This document shows, piece after piece, positions 30,191 through 36,253 of a DNA stretch of 64,000 nucleotides. This stretch comes from Rossellomorea aquimaris (GTDB taxonomy: Bacteria > Bacillota > Bacilli > Bacillales > Bacillaceae_B): NCBI RefSeq assembly GCF_008180865.1, contig NZ_VTEX01000001.1, forward strand, positions 1,407,389-1,471,388, given 5' to 3'. Made by a program: the position numbers and the translations under genes. How positions within the stretch are numbered: the first letter of the stretch is position 1; every line of letters starts with the position of its first letter. A model generated the notes under the pieces. It did no database searches. It had not been told where the DNA came from and saw only the letters and a program-made list of their open reading frames with translations.

Positions 30191-30517
30191 ATGGAACTTA
30201 TTGAACAAGTGGGTAGAAGGATTCAAGAGATCAGGAAGATTAGGGGGATGAGTCAAGATGAACTTGGAGATAAACTAGGAGTTACCAGAAGTTTCATTTC
30301 CAAATTAGAGAACGGAAAGAAAAAAATTAGTTTAGAACATGTAGAGAATATCGCTAAAATTTTACACATTGAACCGACAGACTTATTAGTAGATAAGACA
30401 GAGTTGATCAAAAATTATGATGATTTAGTAATATTAAGAGAAAAATTTACCAAAGAAGAAATAGAAAATATGGTTAGATACTCCAAAATGCTTATAGAAC
30501 TTGATAAAAATGAGTAA
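30191..30517 (+). CDS. CI-like repressor lacking a protease domain
   Basis: About 108 residues. Residues 5-70 form the XRE HTH (GRRIQEIRKIRGMSQDELGD, VTRSFISKLENGKKKISLEH); the rest is a short helical tail (EKFTKEEIENMVRYSKMLIE). There is no S24 peptidase domain with Ser-Lys, so RecA-stimulated self-cleavage is not possible. No ImmA-type metalloprotease is encoded nearby. It keeps lysogeny from palindromes 1-4. ATG at 30191 preferred to GTG at 30182 because of AGGTG spacing. Confidence 0.82.
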   Translation: MELIEQVGRRIQEIRKIRGMSQDELGDKLGVTRSFISKLENGKKKISLEHVENIAKILHIEPTDLLVDKTELIKNYDDLVILREKFTKEEIENMVRYSKMLIELDKNE

Positions 30518-30551
30518 ACAAGGTGAATAAAGCCTTATAAAAGTCGCTTTT

Positions 30552-30566
30552 TGTCGAAATAAGCCA
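30552..30566 (+). repeat. Copy 3 of the TGTCGAAATAAGCCA motif
   Basis: TGTCGAAATAAGCCA on the plus strand, preceded by TTT, lies between the CI-like gene and the LexA-box promoter. With the flanking T's it reads TTTGTCGAAAT, close to the full Spo0A-box consensus. Confidence 0.6.
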
Positions 30567-30601
30567 CTATGAAATAGCTCCCCTTTATGGAAAACTTGTA
30601 C

Positions 30602-30634
30602 TATAATGGGTATAACAATTAGAACAGGTGTTCG
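30602..30634 (+). promoter_or_regulatory. LexA-box promoter
   Basis: A TATAAT at 30602-30607 is followed at 30621-30634 by AGAACAGGTGTTCG, which matches the Bacillus LexA box (GAAC-N4-GTTC). The box covers the expected transcription start, so LexA should repress it until DNA damage. No strong -35 is visible. Confidence 0.7.
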
Positions 30635-30674
30635 TTTTTTGTCGGTATTTCTTTTTAAAGGGGAGTCAACAACT

Positions 30675-30812
30675 ATGAGGAAAATAATGCTAGTACCAGA
30701 ATTACCAAAAACCTTCATCTACCTTACTGAAACTCATGAAATTAGAGGGACAGGCGAGACAATAGATAAGAAGGTGATGGATAGTGAAAGGTTACATTCG
30801 AAAAAGAGGTAA
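30675..30812 (+). CDS. 45-residue LexA-controlled phage protein
   Basis: From an ATG at 30675 behind AAGGGGAG the frame encodes a small basic protein (MRKIMLVPELPKTFIYLTET, then DKKVMDSERLHSKKR). It lies directly below the LexA box and overlaps the integrase start by 29 bases in another frame. I do not recognise it. Because the CI-like protein cannot self-cleave, this is the best local candidate for an SOS-induced inducer of the prophage, or it is a leader that couples integrase to SOS. Confidence 0.6.
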   Translation: MRKIMLVPELPKTFIYLTETHEIRGTGETIDKKVMDSERLHSKKR

Positions 30813-31926
30813 GGTTTATTCATTTACAGTAGATATAGGAAAGGACCCGATAACTGGCAAGAGAAAACAGAAGACCAGATCAGGTTTTAAGACTAAAAAA
30901 GAAGCACAGGCAGCACTGGCAGAATTAATAAACAAGGTAGAAAAAGGAGAAAGCGTAGATTTCCGTAAAACGTTATTCAAAGAATTTGCGATTGAATACT
31001 TTGAAAAAAATTACGTGAATAAGATAAAAGCATCTTCTTACGACCGTTTGACTTATGTATTGCATAAACAAATATTGCCTTATTTCAAAGATGTATCCAT
31101 TACGGAATTAGATCAGTTTGTCATTCACGACTTTTACAATGTTAAATTAAAAGAAGGTTACTCAACCAATTACATTATGAGAATGCACGAGATTATCCGA
31201 ATGTTGTTGAGGGTGGCTAAAAAATGGGAGCTAATAAAAAAAGATGTAGCATCCATGATAGAACCACCAAAAAACAAACGCAAAGAGATGAAAATTTGGT
31301 CAATAGAACAAGTTAATGAATTCCTTAATTTTTGTTCTCACTCCCGTTACCACCCCATATTCTTCCTTGCTGCTTATACAGGTATGAGAAAAGGCGAGAT
31401 GTTGGCTTTAACGTGGGAAGATATAGACTTCGACCAAAATGTCATTGATGTCAATAAAACTCTCTACAAGTTAACTGACGGATATCTGGTGGACGTCCCG
31501 AAAAGTTCTTCTTCGATAAGGAGTATTTATTTCGATGAAGAAATCGAAAGGGTGTTAAAGAAGCAGAGGTTAAGGCAAAAAGAAGAAAAATTGAAGAATA
31601 GTCGCGTATACGATGATAAAAACTTAGTGTTCGCACAAGAAGACGGTAGGTTCGTACCGCCCTCAGCAGCGAACGTTGTCCTTAATAACTTCATAAGGCA
31701 GTCTGGTTTACCTAAGATACGTTTTCATGATCTAAGGCACACTCACGCTACTATCTTACTACAAATGGGTGTCAATCCGAAAGTGGTAAGCGAAAGATTA
31801 GGTCACTCATCAATCCAGATCACCTTAGATGTATACTCTCACGTTACAAAAGAAATTAAACAAGATATATCTAAGGATTTCTCAAATATGATGAAAAGTG
31901 GTCAGAATGTGGTCAGCGTAGACTAG
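30784..31926 (+). CDS. int: Tyrosine-recombinase integrase
   Basis: A 380-residue integrase. An N-terminal Arm-DNA-binding domain (MKGYIRKRGKVYSFTVDIGK, KKEAQAALAEL) and a core-binding domain (about 65-150) precede the catalytic part: R in YTGMRKGEMLALTWEDID (about 205), HDLRHTHA (about 318), LGHSSIQITLDVYSHV with H and the Tyr nucleophile (about 343-357). GTG start at 30784 in the sequence AAGGTGATGGATAGTG. It lies at the prophage end and may share the SOS promoter. Confidence 0.95.
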   Translation: MKGYIRKRGKVYSFTVDIGKDPITGKRKQKTRSGFKTKKEAQAALAELINKVEKGESVDFRKTLFKEFAIEYFEKNYVNKIKASSYDRLTYVLHKQILPYFKDVSITELDQFVIHDFYNVKLKEGYSTNYIMRMHEIIRMLLRVAKKWELIKKDVASMIEPPKNKRKEMKIWSIEQVNEFLNFCSHSRYHPIFFLAAYTGMRKGEMLALTWEDIDFDQNVIDVNKTLYKLTDGYLVDVPKSSSSIRSIYFDEEIERVLKKQRLRQKEEKLKNSRVYDDKNLVFAQEDGRFVPPSAANVVLNNFIRQSGLPKIRFHDLRHTHATILLQMGVNPKVVSERLGHSSIQITLDVYSHVTKEIKQDISKDFSNMMKSGQNVVSVD

Positions 31927-31941
31927 TAGGGGCTTCAAACC

Positions 31942-32433
31942 CTATAGTTTAAGGAATCCTCCCAATCCTTTAACTAATGAAGAAACTTGATTAATTGCCC
32001 CCATCATTTGTCCTGTTGTATTCATCATTTTATTAAAATCCAAAGATCCATCCTGTGACTTGAATGAATTCATGATTGAACTTACTCCCCCTGACGAAGG
32101 TTTAGCCATGAACGAGGCTTTCGGATATGGATTAGCATAAGCCTGCTGCTCCATTGCTTTCTTTTGGTACGGATTGTATTCTTTCTGCTGTAGAGGATTT
32201 TCAAAATATGGATTCATTTGATGCTGGTTCATCTGTTGATATTGGTTCATATGAAACCCAGGTGCCGGATATTGGGCTTCTGGTTGAGGATAATAATTAG
32301 GTTGGTAAGATCCATATTCTGGAGGTCGCATACCCTGTCCTTGATAGTTCATCACTGGTCCCATATACGTTGATTGCGAATGATAACTTGGATGGTAGTT
32401 ACGCATCTGTCTAGAATGAAGTGAAGAATTCAT
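31942..32433 (-). CDS. yppG: YppG spore coat-type protein
   Basis: A 163-residue protein rich in Gln, Tyr, Pro, Met and Asn (NYQGQGMRPPEYGSYQPNYY, NQYQQMNQHQMNPYF). The conserved C-terminal part is SFKSQDGSLDFNKMMNTTGQ followed by SSLVKGLGGFLKL. YppG is reported as a coat-associated protein in B. subtilis. It is the first host gene beyond the prophage; its stop is 15 bases from the integrase stop, so the phage att site may touch its 3' end. Start behind AAGGGGGC. Confidence 0.8.
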   Translation of the reverse strand: MNSSLHSRQMRNYHPSYHSQSTYMGPVMNYQGQGMRPPEYGSYQPNYYPQPEAQYPAPGFHMNQYQQMNQHQMNPYFENPLQQKEYNPYQKKAMEQQAYANPYPKASFMAKPSSGGVSSIMNSFKSQDGSLDFNKMMNTTGQMMGAINQVSSLVKGLGGFLKL

Positions 32434-32464
32434 ACTTAGCCCCCTTACTTAATAATGGTTACTA

Positions 32465-32493
32465 TACTTTATGTTTTAACTGGATAAATGGTG
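32465..32493 (-). promoter_or_regulatory. SigK-like promoter of yppG
   Basis: On the minus strand CACC and CATAAAGTA are separated by 16 bases, matching the SigK pattern (AC -35, CATAnnnTA -10). The -10 is 31 bases before the yppG ATG. This fits late mother-cell expression of a coat protein. Confidence 0.55.
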
Positions 32494-32634
32494 AAAAGAC
32501 CCATAAAGATATTTCGACAAACACAAGAAGAATGTCGGAAGTTACACTATTCTTACAACTTAAAGAAAGGGTTTTCTATGATAGGATAAATGTAGATGCG
32601 ACGCAATGAAATATAAGTATTGGGAGGAATCAAG

Positions 32635-32817
32635 ATGAACCTGAGTGAACTGCTGAAGAGATACGAAAGTAGTAAACATTATCAAGCAACGGATCAACAA
32701 GAACTTCTTACAATGGCCAAAAAACTTTATATTTCTAATGAGATTTCATTGCATCATTATAAAGAGCTGTCGAAGCAAATCAATACAATAGAAGAAAAAG
32801 CAATTTCAACTCCATAA
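32635..32817 (+). CDS. yppF: YppF-like protein
   Basis: About 60 residues from an ATG at 32635 behind GGGAGGA. Helical, with NLSELLKRYESSKHYQATDQ and LYISNEISLHHYKELSKQIN. The small size and gene order between yppG and yppE match B. subtilis yppF. Function is not known. Confidence 0.75.
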   Translation: MNLSELLKRYESSKHYQATDQQELLTMAKKLYISNEISLHHYKELSKQINTIEEKAISTP

Positions 32818-32819
32818 TG

Positions 32820-32855
32820 TAAAGAGGCTGCCGATCGGCAGCCTCTTATTTTTCA
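32820..32855. terminator. Bidirectional terminator between yppF and yppE
   Basis: A perfect 12-13 bp palindrome, AAGAGGCTGC and GCAGCCTCTT around CGATCG, with ATTTTT on the plus side. It serves the convergent yppF and yppE genes. Confidence 0.85.
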
Positions 32856-33202
32856 TTCAATTCATCCAACTGGGTTTGCAGTACATATGAGACAGATTGA
32901 TAATGACTGATAAACCGATTGTAACTGGACTCTGGAAAGAAACAGTGAACAGATAGCATTTCAATATTATCGAATGTGTTTATTATTTGAGGGAAATGTA
33001 GGTGTTTTGGCCTTTGTTCCTTGATCCAAATCAAGGACAGTTCTTTCCACGCATCATTCTCCCCTTTTACTTTATCGGCAAAAGGTTTTACTTCTGTGTA
33101 AAAGTCTCCTTTTTCACCTGATTCACGTCTGCCTTTATATTCTTTCATCATCTGCTCAACAAGGATGATCAATTCTCCCGTTACTTGCTTCAATTGTTTC
33201 AA
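32846..33202 (-). CDS. yppE: YppE-like protein (DUF1798)
   Basis: A 118-residue helical protein of DUF1798. Conserved marks are DFYTEVKPFADKVKGENDAW, IKEQRPKHLHFPQIINTFDN and HCFFPESSYNRFISHYQSV, matching the B. subtilis YppE layout, which is a small helix bundle of unknown role. TTG start at 33202 behind GGAGGGC. Confidence 0.82.
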   Translation of the reverse strand: MKQLKQVTGELIILVEQMMKEYKGRRESGEKGDFYTEVKPFADKVKGENDAWKELSLIWIKEQRPKHLHFPQIINTFDNIEMLSVHCFFPESSYNRFISHYQSVSYVLQTQLDELNEK

Positions 33203-33227
33203 AAAAAGCCCTCCGTAAAAATGTTGA

Positions 33228-33258
33228 CAAAAATAAAAAGTAGCACAAGGCTACTTTC
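33228..33258 (-). terminator. Terminator of the coiled-coil gene
   Basis: Minus-strand stem AAGTAGC/GCTACTT with a five-base loop, followed by TTTATTTTTG. Confidence 0.7.
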
Positions 33259-33271
33259 TTATAAATTCAGT

Positions 33272-33526
33272 TTAAGACGTCTTATAGGATAATTCAAGTT
33301 TTTGTAAGACAAAGGACTTTTCTCTATTTTTCATAAGAACAGTTTTAGATTCCGCTTTTCTCTCCACTGAGCTCAACTTACTGTCGATTTTCTGTATCTT
33401 GTTCGTTAACGAATTCATTCCTTCTTGTTCTTCAACTGAGATTCGATCATGCAGACTTTGTTCTAATTGATTCAAACTTTCTTCAATTTCAGCTAATTTT
33501 AACATAATATCTTGTTTTGGAAGCAT
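33272..33526 (-). CDS. Small host coiled-coil protein
   Basis: About 84 residues from an ATG at 33526 behind GGGAGGA. Largely a coiled coil (LKLAEIEESLNQLEQSLHDR, NKIQKIDSKLSSVERKAESK). It lies where B. subtilis has yppD, but I do not recognise enough to name it. It is read leftward next to divergent sspM. Confidence 0.6.
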   Translation of the reverse strand: MLPKQDIMLKLAEIEESLNQLEQSLHDRISVEEQEGMNSLTNKIQKIDSKLSSVERKAESKTVLMKNREKSFVLQKLELSYKTS

Positions 33527-33669
33527 TGTGAATCCTCCCACCTTTTTTTTGGATTAATACTGCAATTCTCTCTTTATAACCCGTTCCCTTCCCCCCTGAC
33601 AAAACTAGAAGCGTTTCGCCAAAGAAAGTGTTAAAAGGACATTCCGTTAATTTTGTTTCGACACCTACT

Positions 33670-33700
33670 GAATAAAAGAAGTGGAAACTAGAAAATAATA
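33670..33700 (+). promoter_or_regulatory. Possible SigG-type promoter of the SASP gene
   Basis: GAATA (33670-33674) and AATAATA (33694-33700), about 19 bases apart, resemble the forespore SigF/SigG pattern. They lie about 20 bases before the start codon, fitting a SASP gene. Weak by sequence alone. Confidence 0.35.
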
Positions 33701-33719
33701 TAAGTGGAGGTGTTACCCA

Positions 33720-33830
33720 ATGAAAAATCAGAAAAACAAACAAAACAAACAGCAAGCAACAAATTCAGCCCAAACCAAAGCCTCAAAAGGCAACCCTAAA
33801 CTAGAAGGCGAAAACCGTCCATCGACATAA
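33720..33830 (+). CDS. sspM: Small acid-soluble spore protein, SspM-like
   Basis: A 36-residue, Lys/Gln/Asn-rich peptide that ends in ENRPST, like the GPNRPST end of B. subtilis SspM. AAGTGGAGG ribosome binding site. SspM-type minor SASPs are made in the forespore; their exact role is unknown. The B. subtilis copy is in the same neighbourhood. Its stop touches the first unit of the 126-bp repeat array. Confidence 0.75.
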   Translation: MKNQKNKQNKQQATNSAQTKASKGNPKLEGENRPST

Positions 33831-34374
33831 GAAAGCGGAGGCGGCTCGTTCAGACCCGACAAGCATAAGGCGAACCACCCGGAAAGGCGCTCTTTGCCTT
33901 TTTGGGTGGTTTGACTTATGACCTCGAGGGTCTAGCCGCTGTAGCTGGACTAATAAGATAGCGGAAGGGCTTTGCCCAGAGGCGACAAGCATAAGGCGAG
34001 AACAACGGAAAGGCGCTCTTTGCCTTTGTGGTGTTCTTGACTTATGACCTCGAGCCTCTAAGCCCTGTAGCTGGACTAATAAGAAAGCGGAGGCGGCTCG
34101 TTCAGACCCGACAAGCATAAGGCGAACCACCCGGAAAGGCGCTCTTTGCCTTTTTGGGTGGTTTGACTTATGACCTCGAGGGTCTAGCCGCCGTAGCTGG
34201 ACTAATAAGATAGCGGAAGGGCTTTGCCCAGAGGCGACAAGCATAAGGCGAGAACAACGGAAATGCGCTCTTTGCCTTTGTGGTGTTCTTGACTTATGAC
34301 CTCGAGCCTCTAAGCCCTGTAGCTGGACTAATAAGAAAGCGAGGGGCGGCTCGTTCAGACCCGTCAAGCATGAC
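33828..34374. repeat. Tandem array of 126-bp hairpin units (A-B-A-B-partial A)
   Basis: Four units of exactly 126 bp begin at 33828, 33954, 34080 and 34206, with a 43-bp fifth fragment from 34332. Units 1 and 3 (type A) differ from each other by one base, as do units 2 and 4 (type B). Each unit is a nested inverted repeat: in A, AGACCC/GGGTCT, CATAAG/CTTATG, AACCACCC/GGGTGGTT and AAAGGC/GCCTTT; in B the outer stems are AGAGGC/GCCTCT and GAACA/TGTTC. The changes between A and B keep pairing. A long minus-strand open frame exists only because 126 is divisible by three. Confidence 0.9.
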
Positions 34375-34415
34375 AAGAAGAGACCAACACCACTTTAGAG
34401 TGTTGGTCTCTTCTT
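34375..34415 (-). terminator. Strong terminator overlapping the yppC 3' end
   Basis: AAGAAGAGACCAACAC pairs perfectly with GTGTTGGTCTCTTCTT (16 bp, nine-base loop). The yppC stop codon is in the loop/stem. The partial fifth repeat unit ends at this hairpin. Confidence 0.7.
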
Positions 34416-35426
34416 CTTTCTCTTCCAGATCTTTTTTAAACCCTCTTTTACATTCGCCAACTTCTCAAGCTGCCTTTGCTTATGAAAAAACCACTTTGTT
34501 AATTCGATTCCATGAGGGAGTCCCTGCTCTTTGTACCAATCTTTATTTATTTTCTTTTTAATCGACCAGTCCGAATGAGACTCCCAATGATGTGGAACTA
34601 CGTCATAAGCTTGATGGAGCATTGGCGTATTCGTTTTGGGGAATCCCTTACAATACTGTTCGTAGTCTCTTCTGGATCCTGTATGCTCTACTTGTAAAGC
34701 AAAGTACAAAAAGGAGGAATGATAATCCGGATGAAATAAAATCGTAAATAATTCATTTCCTAAAAGAATTCTGTTTTCTATTTTTCTGAAGCCATGGACA
34801 CTCGCACCTAAAAGTTCCCCCGTTAATGTCGGAAATAAAACGGAGCTGAAATGAAGATGATCTTCAATATAGAATAGAGATGAACCAAACACCCTCTTCT
34901 TATATACCTCATGTTCAATGACTGGTTCTTGAATGAGGTGCTGCTCATTTATTATAAGAGAATGGACTAATCTGAAATCATCCCTCTCCTCCCAGTGACG
35001 ATTCCACTCTTCTTCCATGAAGCTTGAAATATGAAATTCTTTAAACAAATGAAACATTTTCTTCTTATACCTCGTCGAATAATGATAGAGAAGGAGTTGA
35101 GGAAAGGCATCCTGAAAAATGCTCCAGTTCGCTCTTTCATACGTTTTGAATAGATCATCACGGGTAGCCGGATGTAAAAGGCGAGTAAAGATATCACCTT
35201 TAAGATCAGTCATATTCCAGCCGGCATTTCTTGATACCATCGAAGCCAGGAAAGACCATTTTATTTCAGGATGAAGAAGGTAAAATTTTTGATAAGCCAT
35301 CGTTCTTGATATATTATCTTGATTATGCAGATTCACTAGATGGTTGATTTCATTAATCCACTCATTTGTACGTTTAGGTTCAGGTATATAGGGTAAAAAG
35401 CGATAAGTATTGCTCATTTCATCCAT
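34395..35426 (-). CDS. yppC: YppC-like protein (DUF2515)
   Basis: About 343 residues. It matches the B. subtilis YppC position, divergent from recU. Conserved-looking segments include HNQDNISRTMAYQKFYLLHP near the start, FLASMVSRNAGWNMTDLKGD, and a basic tail (KKIWKRKKKRPTL). Function is unknown. The ATG at 35426, nine bases after AGGGGG, is preferred; an ATG three codons later is also possible. Confidence 0.75.
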   Translation of the reverse strand: MDEMSNTYRFLPYIPEPKRTNEWINEINHLVNLHNQDNISRTMAYQKFYLLHPEIKWSFLASMVSRNAGWNMTDLKGDIFTRLLHPATRDDLFKTYERANWSIFQDAFPQLLLYHYSTRYKKKMFHLFKEFHISSFMEEEWNRHWEERDDFRLVHSLIINEQHLIQEPVIEHEVYKKRVFGSSLFYIEDHLHFSSVLFPTLTGELLGASVHGFRKIENRILLGNELFTILFHPDYHSSFLYFALQVEHTGSRRDYEQYCKGFPKTNTPMLHQAYDVVPHHWESHSDWSIKKKINKDWYKEQGLPHGIELTKWFFHKQRQLEKLANVKEGLKKIWKRKKKRPTL

Positions 35427-35503
35427 CCTTATTATCCCCCTCTCTCCTATAGCCATAGATTGAGGAGATTTGTAAACAATTATTCACACAATATGGAGTG
35501 GTT

Positions 35504-35514
35504 TCTGTTATGAT
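35504..35514 (+). promoter_or_regulatory. Extended -10 promoter of recU
   Basis: TGTTATGAT (TGn extension plus TATGAT at 35509-35514) lies 28 bases before the recU ATG. No good -35 at normal spacing. Confidence 0.45.
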
Positions 35515-35541
35515 ATAGATTAGTCTGCGAGGTGATTTACC

Positions 35542-36150
35542 ATGAAATTCCATTATCCTAATGGGAAGAAATATGTGGAAGCGTCATTACCCTCAAAAAA
35601 AGTTAAGGCAAAACCGAAACAACTATCTTATAGCAACAGAGGTATGACCCTTGAAGAAGACATTAATGAAACGAACCAATATTATTTAACGTTTCATAAA
35701 GCGGTCATTCACAAAAAACCGACTCCCGTTCAAATAGTGGATGTCCATTATCCATCAAGAAGTGCCGCGGTCATTAAGGAAGCATACTTTAAGCAGCCCT
35801 CCACGACGGATTATAATGGTGTATACAATGGAAGATATATCGACTTTGAAGCGAAAGAAACAAAGAATAAAACGTCCTTTCCACTTCAAAATTTTCACGA
35901 GCATCAAATCCAGCATATGGAAAACGTCCATAATCAAGACGGTATTACCTTTGTACTAGTAAGGTTTTCTGCTTCCGAAGAAGTGTTCTTACTTCCTTAC
36001 AAATCTCTAAGGATTTATTGGGACCGCATGATAAATGGAGGAAGAAAATCAATCAAAAGGGAAGAACTAGAGGAAAAAGGGGTCATTATTCCTTTAGGAC
36101 TGCATCCAAGGGTGGATTATTTAAAAATAGTCCATCAGTTATATTTTTAG
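35542..36150 (+). CDS. recU: Holliday junction resolvase RecU
   Basis: A 202-residue RecU. The family core is complete: [18 protein letters not shown] (about 34-51), [20 protein letters not shown] (about 86-105, with catalytic D-E-K), and [14 protein letters not shown]. It cuts Holliday junctions and helps chromosome segregation. As in B. subtilis it precedes ponA and is divergent from yppC. Ribosome binding site GAGGTG. Confidence 0.95.
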   Translation: MKFHYPNGKKYVEASLPSKKVKAKPKQLSYSNRGMTLEEDINETNQYYLTFHKAVIHKKPTPVQIVDVHYPSRSAAVIKEAYFKQPSTTDYNGVYNGRYIDFEAKETKNKTSFPLQNFHEHQIQHMENVHNQDGITFVLVRFSASEEVFLLPYKSLRIYWDRMINGGRKSIKREELEEKGVIIPLGLHPRVDYLKIVHQLYF

Positions 36151-36253
36151 TTTATGAAAAATGAGTTAATCTATAATTTATCTCATTATCAGTAGTATAT
36201 TTTAAATCTTAGACAATACTAAAAACACTGAAGATTGAAAGTGAGGAAACAAT

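Larger units (their letters stand above)
1..31926. mobile_element. Temperate siphovirus prophage, incomplete at the left edge
   Basis: A continuous block of phage genes runs from the window edge to the integrase stop. It holds structural, packaging, replication and lysogeny modules in an order typical of temperate siphoviruses of Firmicutes. The integrase is the last gene before host yppG, so the right attachment site should lie close to 31927-31945. The left end, lysis genes and second att site are outside the window, so the att core cannot be defined from this sequence alone. Confidence 0.95.

Noticed and set aside
33489..33755. An 88-codon leftward frame antisense to sspM
   Set aside because: Covers the sspM gene in reverse and has no start signals; the hydrophobic product reflects the Lys/Asn-rich sense codons.
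33801..34376. A 191-codon open frame on the minus strand across the repeat array
   Set aside because: It is open only because the 126-bp unit is divisible by three. It has no ribosome binding site, its product is a repeat artefact, and it overlaps sspM.
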